A DNA stretch of 12,377 bases from an uncultured Pelagibacteraceae bacterium (GTDB taxonomy: Bacteria; Pseudomonadota; Alphaproteobacteria; Pelagibacterales; Pelagibacteraceae). The notes under the pieces were generated by a model that did no database searches, was not told the origin of the DNA, and was given only the letters and a program-made list of their open reading frames with translations. The stretch spans positions 1 through 12,377 of the forward strand of contig CACHBY010000018.1 of the NCBI GenBank assembly GCA_902578175.1, written 5' to 3'. The position numbers and the translations under genes were made by a program. The number at the start of each line of letters is the position of its first letter. Position 1 is the first letter of the stretch. Positions 7,778 through 12,377 of this stretch are shown piece after piece.

Positions 7778-8787
7778 TGAAAATAGGAAAAATAAATACC
7801 TCAAAAAAAATTTTTATTGTTGCGGAAATTGGTAATAATCATGAGGGAAATTTTGAATTAGCAAAAAAGATGATCCAACAAGCTGCAATAGCTAAAGTTG
7901 ATGCAGTAAAATTTCAAACATTTATTCCTTATCAACTTTCTGGAGGTGATCAAGCAAGACTTAAAAGATTAATAAATTTTCAATTTTCTCATGAACAATT
8001 CGAAAAGTTATCAAAGATAGCTAAAGAGAAAGGATTAATTTTTTTTTCAACTCCATTCGACTTAGAGAGTGCAAAGTTTCTTAATAAAATTCAACCACTT
8101 TTTAAAATTTCTTCTGGTGATAATAATTTTTATCCTTTGATAAAAAAAGTCTCTAGCTTTGGTAAACCAATTATTTTATCGACTGGCAGTGCTGATTTAA
8201 ATCAACTTAAAAAACTTTACAGGGAACTTAAAAAATTCTTGAATGTAAGAAAACTTAAATCAAAAATTGCGTTTTTACATTGTGTAAGTGGTTATCCTGT
8301 CCCATCAGATCAAGCAAATCTTGCTTCAATAATCTTTTTAAAAAATTATTTCTCAAATATCGAAATTGGATATTCAGACCACACATTAGGCATTGATACG
8401 GCTGTCAGTTCAGTATTTGCAGGAGCTAGAATAATTGAAAAACATTTTACAATTGATAAGAATTATTCTGATTTTAGAGACCATCATTTATCTGCTGACC
8501 CCAGCGACATGAAGCTGTTAGTTGATAGAGTTCGTAAGGCTGAATTAGTTTTTGGTGTTGAAGAAAAAAAAATTCAAATTTGCGAAAAAGATATGAACTT
8601 TTATGGACGTCGTTCAATAGCAGCAGCACATGATTTATCTGTTGGAAAGAGACTTAGTTTATCAGATCTAACGTGGATACGGCCAGGTTTAGGCTTTCCT
8701 CCGGGTGATGAAAAAAAGTTAATTGGAAGAAAAGTTAATCATAAGATAAAATTTGGACAAATAATTAATAAGAAAAATTTTAAATAA
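7777..8787 (+). CDS. NeuB/SpsE-family nonulosonic acid synthase (sialic-acid-like)
   Basis: A 336-residue enzyme that condenses phosphoenolpyruvate with a six-carbon N-acyl amino sugar to give a 3-deoxy nine-carbon acid. The TIM barrel shows AEIGNNHEGN (E17, N21, H22), VKFQTF (K45), STPFD, KISSGD, LSTG, HCVSGYPVP, GYSDHT (D201, H202), EKHF (H223) and DHHLSADP (D235, H236). The C-terminal SAF/antifreeze-like domain begins near GRRSIAA (277-283) and carries WIRPGLGFPP with R302. Length matches the family. The DH-x-x-S segment resembles NeuB/LegI rather than the DS-x-FS form I associate with PseI; KISSGDNNF at the substrate loop is unlike the usual SFEI or SGEI forms, so a non-standard substrate is possible. 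The start overlaps the acetyltransferase stop by one base. Confidence 0.92.
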   Translation: MKIGKINTSKKIFIVAEIGNNHEGNFELAKKMIQQAAIAKVDAVKFQTFIPYQLSGGDQARLKRLINFQFSHEQFEKLSKIAKEKGLIFFSTPFDLESAKFLNKIQPLFKISSGDNNFYPLIKKVSSFGKPIILSTGSADLNQLKKLYRELKKFLNVRKLKSKIAFLHCVSGYPVPSDQANLASIIFLKNYFSNIEIGYSDHTLGIDTAVSSVFAGARIIEKHFTIDKNYSDFRDHHLSADPSDMKLLVDRVRKAELVFGVEEKKIQICEKDMNFYGRRSIAAAHDLSVGKRLSLSDLTWIRPGLGFPPGDEKKLIGRKVNHKIKFGQIINKKNFK

Positions 8788-8808
8788 ATCAGATTATTAA
8801 ATTTTAAA

Positions 8809-10647
8809 ATGTGTGGTATAGCTGGATATATTGGTAAAAATCCTCCAACAATAAATCATGTTAAATCAACTAGTAAAATTTTAGAGCACAGAGGTCCAGA
8901 CCAACATGGTATTTATAATAATACATTTAAAGATCAAAAAACTATACTTTTACATCGTAGACTTTCTATAATTGACTTGGATACAAGATCAAACCAGCCT
9001 TTTTTTTACAAAGATACAGTTTTAATTTTTAATGGAGAAATTTATAATTATTTGGAAATAAGAAAAAAACTAAAAGACCTAGGTCACAAATTTCAAACAT
9101 TTGGGGATACAGAGGTATTAATACACTCTTTGTATCAATGGGGAGAAAAGGCTCTTGAAAAACTAGAGGGGATGTGGGCTTTTGCTTGGTACAATGAGAC
9201 AAATGGTACAATGCTGTTGTCTAGAGATAGATTTGGCGAAAAACCTTTATATTTTTGGAGAAAAAATAAAGGTTTATATTTTGCCTCTGAAATTAAAGGA
9301 CTTTCAACATTAGCCAATCGTTCTCCAAGTATAAATCAAAACCATTTAATAAGAAATTTAGTTAATGGATATAGGTCTCTGTATAAATCTAAAGAAACTT
9401 TTTTTGAAGGAGTAGAGGAATTATCTCCAGGAACTTGTTTAAGGATTAATTTTAATGGCAAAGAAGTCTCCCAAAGGTTTTGGAAACCAAATTTTGAGGA
9501 AAATAAAAAATTAACTTATGAAGATTCTGTATCAATAATAAGAGACAAGCTTATAAATGCCGTAAAAATACGTATGCGTTCTGACGTTCCCATTGCTTTT
9601 TGTATGAGCGGTGGAGTAGACTCAAATAGCTTGATATCTATTGCTTCAAAGAAATTAGGATGTGACGTTCATGGATTTACAATTGTAAATACAGATTCCA
9701 GATACGAGGAACAATCCATTGTAGATAGATGTGTAAATGAGCTTGGAATTAAACATACATCTGTTCAATTAAGTCAATTTGAATTTTTAAAAAATTTAAG
9801 TTCTTTGATAGACAATCATGATGCTCCTGTTTATACAATTAGTTATTATATTCATTGGCAACTTATGCGCGCAGTTTCTGAAAAAGGATATAAGGTAACT
9901 ATTAGTGGAACTGGTGCCGATGAACTTTTCACAGGTTATTATGACCATCATAATTTATATCTCTACGAAATATCAAAAAATAAAAAATTATTTGAAAATT
10001 CAAAAATTGCCTGGAACAAATACATTAAAAATATTGTCCGTAATCCTTTCTTAAAAGATCCAAACTTATATTTGCAAAATCCGAAATTTAGAGACCATAT
10101 TTATATGAACAATAATGTATTTTCTTCTTTTTTAAAAAAAAATTGGCATGAAGATTTTAAAGAGAATATCTATGTGGACAGTGTTTTAAGAAATAGAATG
10201 CTTAATGAAATGTTTGTAGAAAGTGTTCCTGTAATTTTGCATGAAGATGATCTTAACGCTATGTATTTTTCTATGGAAAACAGATCGCCATTTTTAGATA
10301 AAAATTTGTTTGAGGCAGCCTATTCTGTCCCTGTTGAAAATTTAATTAAAGATGGTCGAACAAAGGCAGTATTACGTGATGCTATGAGAGGCATAGTTCC
10401 AGATTTTGTTTTAGATGAAAGACGAAAGGTTGGATTTAATGCTCCTATTTATGATTTGCTTGATTTGTCGGACCCAAATATAAGAGACTATTTATTAGAC
10501 GACTCAGAAGTATTTAATTTAGTTTCTAAGCAAAGTATAGAAAAATTAATTAGTCAAGAAGAACTCACTAATAGTAACAGTAAATTTTTGTTTAATTTTT
10601 TAAATACAAAGATTTTTTTAGAGAAACAGCATAATAATAAACTATAA
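8809..10647 (+). CDS. AsnB-type glutamine amidotransferase (asparagine synthase family)
   Basis: A 612-residue two-domain enzyme. The N-terminal Ntn glutaminase domain has MCGIAGYIG with the nucleophile Cys2, LHRRLSIIDL (R51), NGEIYNY (N75, E77) and GDTEV (D100). The synthetase domain has the ATP-binding loop SGGVDS (267-272), SGTGADELFTGY (D371, E372), NRSPFLD and KAVLRDAMR. All expected residues for both half-reactions are present, so it should hydrolyse glutamine and form an amide through an acyl-adenylate. Relatives inside polysaccharide loci often amidate carboxylated sugars rather than make free asparagine. Placed 21 bases after the nonulosonate synthase and 7 before an acyltransferase, it is more likely a glycan-modifying amidotransferase than the housekeeping enzyme, but sequence alone cannot separate the two. 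Confidence 0.9.
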   Translation: MCGIAGYIGKNPPTINHVKSTSKILEHRGPDQHGIYNNTFKDQKTILLHRRLSIIDLDTRSNQPFFYKDTVLIFNGEIYNYLEIRKKLKDLGHKFQTFGDTEVLIHSLYQWGEKALEKLEGMWAFAWYNETNGTMLLSRDRFGEKPLYFWRKNKGLYFASEIKGLSTLANRSPSINQNHLIRNLVNGYRSLYKSKETFFEGVEELSPGTCLRINFNGKEVSQRFWKPNFEENKKLTYEDSVSIIRDKLINAVKIRMRSDVPIAFCMSGGVDSNSLISIASKKLGCDVHGFTIVNTDSRYEEQSIVDRCVNELGIKHTSVQLSQFEFLKNLSSLIDNHDAPVYTISYYIHWQLMRAVSEKGYKVTISGTGADELFTGYYDHHNLYLYEISKNKKLFENSKIAWNKYIKNIVRNPFLKDPNLYLQNPKFRDHIYMNNNVFSSFLKKNWHEDFKENIYVDSVLRNRMLNEMFVESVPVILHEDDLNAMYFSMENRSPFLDKNLFEAAYSVPVENLIKDGRTKAVLRDAMRGIVPDFVLDERRKVGFNAPIYDLLDLSDPNIRDYLLDDSEVFNLVSKQSIEKLISQEELTNSNSKFLFNFLNTKIFLEKQHNNKL

Positions 10648-10654
10648 TATTAAG

Positions 10655-11272
10655 ATGATATCTTTGATAACAAAAAAAAAATTTTGGTTTTTTTATAGTT
10701 ATATAATTAAATTAATATTAAAATTTTATGGCATTAGTATTGGAAAAAATTTTTATATTGAAGGTACTCCCAAACTTAAAATTAATGGCAAGGGAAGCAA
10801 TATAAGGTTAGGGAATAATGTTTCTATTTTTGGAGTTATTGATTTAAGAAACAGAGAAGATGGAAAAATATTGATAGAAGATAATGTGAGTATAGATTGT
10901 GATGTCCGTATTGTTTCAGCGCGAGAGGGTACAATTAAAATTGGAGAAAATACCTCGATTGGTCCATATACAATTATCAATGGTGGAGGCAATATTAAAA
11001 TTGGAAAAAACGTTATGTTTGCAAGAAATATTTCAATTAATGCAAATGACCATAAATATGAAAAATCAAAAAATATTTGCGAGCAAGAATATATCTATAA
11101 AGATGTTTTAATTGAAGATGATGTTTGGTTAGGTTCCAATGTTTGCATTAACAAAGGAGTAGTTGTTAGCAAAGGATCAATTGTAGGTTCCAATGCGGTA
11201 GTAACAAAAGACACAGAGCCATTTAGTATAAATGCTGGTGTCCCATCAAAAAAAATATCTGAAAGAAAATAA
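10655..11272 (+). CDS. Hexapeptide-repeat (left-handed beta-helix) acyltransferase, LacA/WbbJ type
   Basis: A 205-residue member of the hexapeptide acyltransferase superfamily, which uses acetyl-CoA (or another acyl-CoA) on sugar hydroxyl or amino groups. After an aromatic, hydrophobic N-terminal stretch (about 9-28) typical of WbbJ/colanic-acid-type members comes a series of imperfect [LIV]-G-x-x-x-x turns: IRLGNNVSI, ILIEDNVSI, IKIGENTSI, IKIGKNVMF. The extended loop NANDHKYEKS contains the candidate catalytic H133, and the last coils VLIEDDVWLGSN, VVSKGSIVGSNAVV and AGVPSKKI are diagnostic. It begins 7 bases after the amidotransferase, so it is probably co-transcribed. Codons 7-9 lie in an A10 run (10672-10681). 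Acceptor unknown; O-acetylation of a glycan residue is the default inference. Confidence 0.88.
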   Translation: MISLITKKKFWFFYSYIIKLILKFYGISIGKNFYIEGTPKLKINGKGSNIRLGNNVSIFGVIDLRNREDGKILIEDNVSIDCDVRIVSAREGTIKIGENTSIGPYTIINGGGNIKIGKNVMFARNISINANDHKYEKSKNICEQEYIYKDVLIEDDVWLGSNVCINKGVVVSKGSIVGSNAVVTKDTEPFSINAGVPSKKISERK

Positions 11273-11339
11273 TCATGAAAAAAAATTTATTAAAATAAAT
11301 ATTTAATACCATTTAAAATTTTAGAGTGGTGTACAAAAG

Positions 11340-12377
11340 ATGATCGAGAAAAAAAAAAATTTGTTTTTACCAATTGAATTTAAATACAGAGAGTTTTTAT
11401 CAAAAATATACTTAGCATCATATGCGATCAAGGCAGGATTTAGAATTTATATTGGGTCATCTGATTCTATCTTTAGACTTATAAAGTCTAAAAGTATTAA
11501 AGGTGGTATTTTTTTTTATAAGGGAGGACTTGAGCTAAAACCATTAATAGAATTAAAAAAAAAATGTGATAATTTTGTAATACTAGATGAAGAATTGGGA
11601 ACAGTTAAAAAAGATTACGCTAAAACTGCAAAAGATAGAATTTGGCCAGATACAGAAAAACTAATCGATAGATATTATGTAATAGGAAAATATGGTTTTG
11701 ATACCTCGATTAATATTTTTTCTGAAATGAGTTCCAAAGTTAGATGTACAGGATGGCCAAGAATTGATTTATGGAGAAAAGAAAATGATTATTTATTTAA
11801 AAAAGAAACAGACTTGATTTTAAAAAAGTATGGTGATTTCATTCTTTTTTCATCAGATTTTGGATATAATTCAGAAAAAGTTATTGATGAAAGGTTAAGT
11901 GTTTATAAGCATTCTCAATGGAAAAGTTTGAGAGATGAGTATGAATTTGAAAAAGAAAGAGCAGATATAACTTTTAAAGAGTTTAATTTTTTTAAAAAAT
12001 TATTGAAAGATTATGATAAAGCAGAAGGATCTCCTTTAATAATTATAAGACCACACCCAAACGAAGATATAAAAGCCTGGATAGATTTTTCTAAAGAACT
12101 TAAAAAAATAAAAGTTATATATGAAGGTGAAATTACACCCTGGATTAATGCCTCTTCTGGAGTAATTCACAGGGGATGTTCGTCAGCAATTCAAGCACAC
12201 ATGAGAGGATTACCTATTGGACATTTTGTTACGGAAAATGCAAAAATTTACGAGACACCATATGTGATTTCTTCACATCTTACTTCATTGATCGATCTGG
12301 TTCGGTTTTGTAAAAAAGCAATTGATAGTAAAAATTTAAATGTAATAGAATATCATCACGAATTTCAAAACATGATT
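11340..12377 (+). CDS. Surface carbohydrate biosynthesis protein, glycosyl/glycerophosphotransferase-like (3' end outside window)
   Basis: The frame runs from ATG 11340 without a stop to the window end (346 codons seen). An in-frame stop at 11322-11324 excludes an upstream start. The N-terminus, with LPIEFKYREFLSKIYLA and then GFRIYIGSSD, matches the poorly characterised surface carbohydrate biosynthesis family common in capsule and LPS loci. Later come LDEELG, RCTGWPRIDLW (about residue 140), ILFSSDFGY, the phosphate-type motif IIRPHPNED (R237, H239, E242) and GVIHRGCSSAIQAHMRGLP (H277 to about P291). The RPHP-x-E and HRGCSSA-x-x-A motifs parallel the nucleotide-binding half of GT-B and CDP-glycerol transferase-like enzymes. 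I infer transfer of a sugar or polyol phosphate during polymer assembly. The 67-base gap before it has no clear promoter. An A11 run (11349-11359) falls in codons 4-7. Confidence 0.75.
   Translation, partial: MIEKKKNLFLPIEFKYREFLSKIYLASYAIKAGFRIYIGSSDSIFRLIKSKSIKGGIFFYKGGLELKPLIELKKKCDNFVILDEELGTVKKDYAKTAKDRIWPDTEKLIDRYYVIGKYGFDTSINIFSEMSSKVRCTGWPRIDLWRKENDYLFKKETDLILKKYGDFILFSSDFGYNSEKVIDERLSVYKHSQWKSLRDEYEFEKERADITFKEFNFFKKLLKDYDKAEGSPLIIIRPHPNEDIKAWIDFSKELKKIKVIYEGEITPWINASSGVIHRGCSSAIQAHMRGLPIGHFVTENAKIYETPYVISSHLTSLIDLVRFCKKAIDSKNLNVIEYHHEFQNMI

Noticed and set aside
3093..8787. Complete pseudaminic acid (pseB-C-F-G-H-I) operon
   Set aside because: No PseG-like protein is present, the SDR lacks a dehydratase-type motif, the synthase has DH-x-x-S rather than the PseI-like form, and a Gfo/Idh oxidoreductase is extra; individual pse gene names would be over-calling.
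11285..11300. Terminator hairpin after the beta-helix acyltransferase
   Set aside because: ATTTAT-TAAA-ATAAAT is an inverted repeat, but the stem is only six A/T pairs with no G/C and no following T-run; expected by chance in such DNA.
1..12377. Mobile elements, CRISPR arrays, tRNA or rRNA genes, riboswitches
   Set aside because: No transposase or integrase sequence, regular repeat-spacer pattern, tRNA cloverleaf or conserved rRNA stretch was seen; almost all of the window is coding, and the longest gap is about 110 bases.

Overview
The window is a compact, one-strand (+) stretch of surface-polysaccharide genes from a very AT-rich bacterium. Hand counts give about 20% GC at 481-720 and about 40% at 5041-5280; most of the rest looks closer to the low value. 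Short intergenic gaps, overlapping start/stop codons, TTG and GTG starts, weak or absent Shine-Dalgarno sites and very low GC would fit a streamlined marine alphaproteobacterium such as the Pelagibacterales (SAR11). That assignment is inference: no marker gene is present. The region has the look of a variable glycan-biosynthesis island. I see no mobile element, tRNA, rRNA or CRISPR array.

Layout. (1) 1-849: 3' part of an AAC(3)-fold N-acetyltransferase of the glycan-cluster type. (2) 946-2982: a membrane acyltransferase (acyltransferase-3 domain fused to an SGNH domain), probably an O-acetylase of a surface glycan. (3) 3093-8787: a tight six-gene block that begins after a good extended -10 promoter. 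It encodes an SpsF-type cytidylyltransferase, a Gfo/Idh/MocA oxidoreductase, a DegT/DnrJ/EryC1/StrS aminotransferase, an extended SDR epimerase/dehydratase, a WecD-like GNAT acetyltransferase and a NeuB/SpsE-type nonulosonate synthase. (4) 8809-10647: an AsnB-type glutamine amidotransferase. (5) 10655-11272: a left-handed beta-helix (hexapeptide) O/N-acyltransferase. (6) 11340 to the window end: the 5' part of a 'surface carbohydrate biosynthesis protein' (glycosyl/glycerophosphotransferase-like), cut by the window edge.

How they fit together (inference). The six-gene block should oxidise, transaminate, epimerise or reduce, and N-acylate a sugar, condense it with phosphoenolpyruvate into a sialic-acid-like nine-carbon acid, and activate that acid with CTP. 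The amidotransferase, beta-helix acyltransferase, AAC(3)-like enzyme and membrane acyltransferase could decorate the sugar or polymer, and the last gene may act in polymer assembly. The set differs from the textbook sialic, pseudaminic and legionaminic acid pathways: no NDP-sugar hydrolase/2-epimerase (NeuC/LegG/PseG) and no SDR with a clear 4,6-dehydratase signature is visible, while a Gfo/Idh oxidoreductase sits next to the aminotransferase. This is the most interesting aspect of the window.
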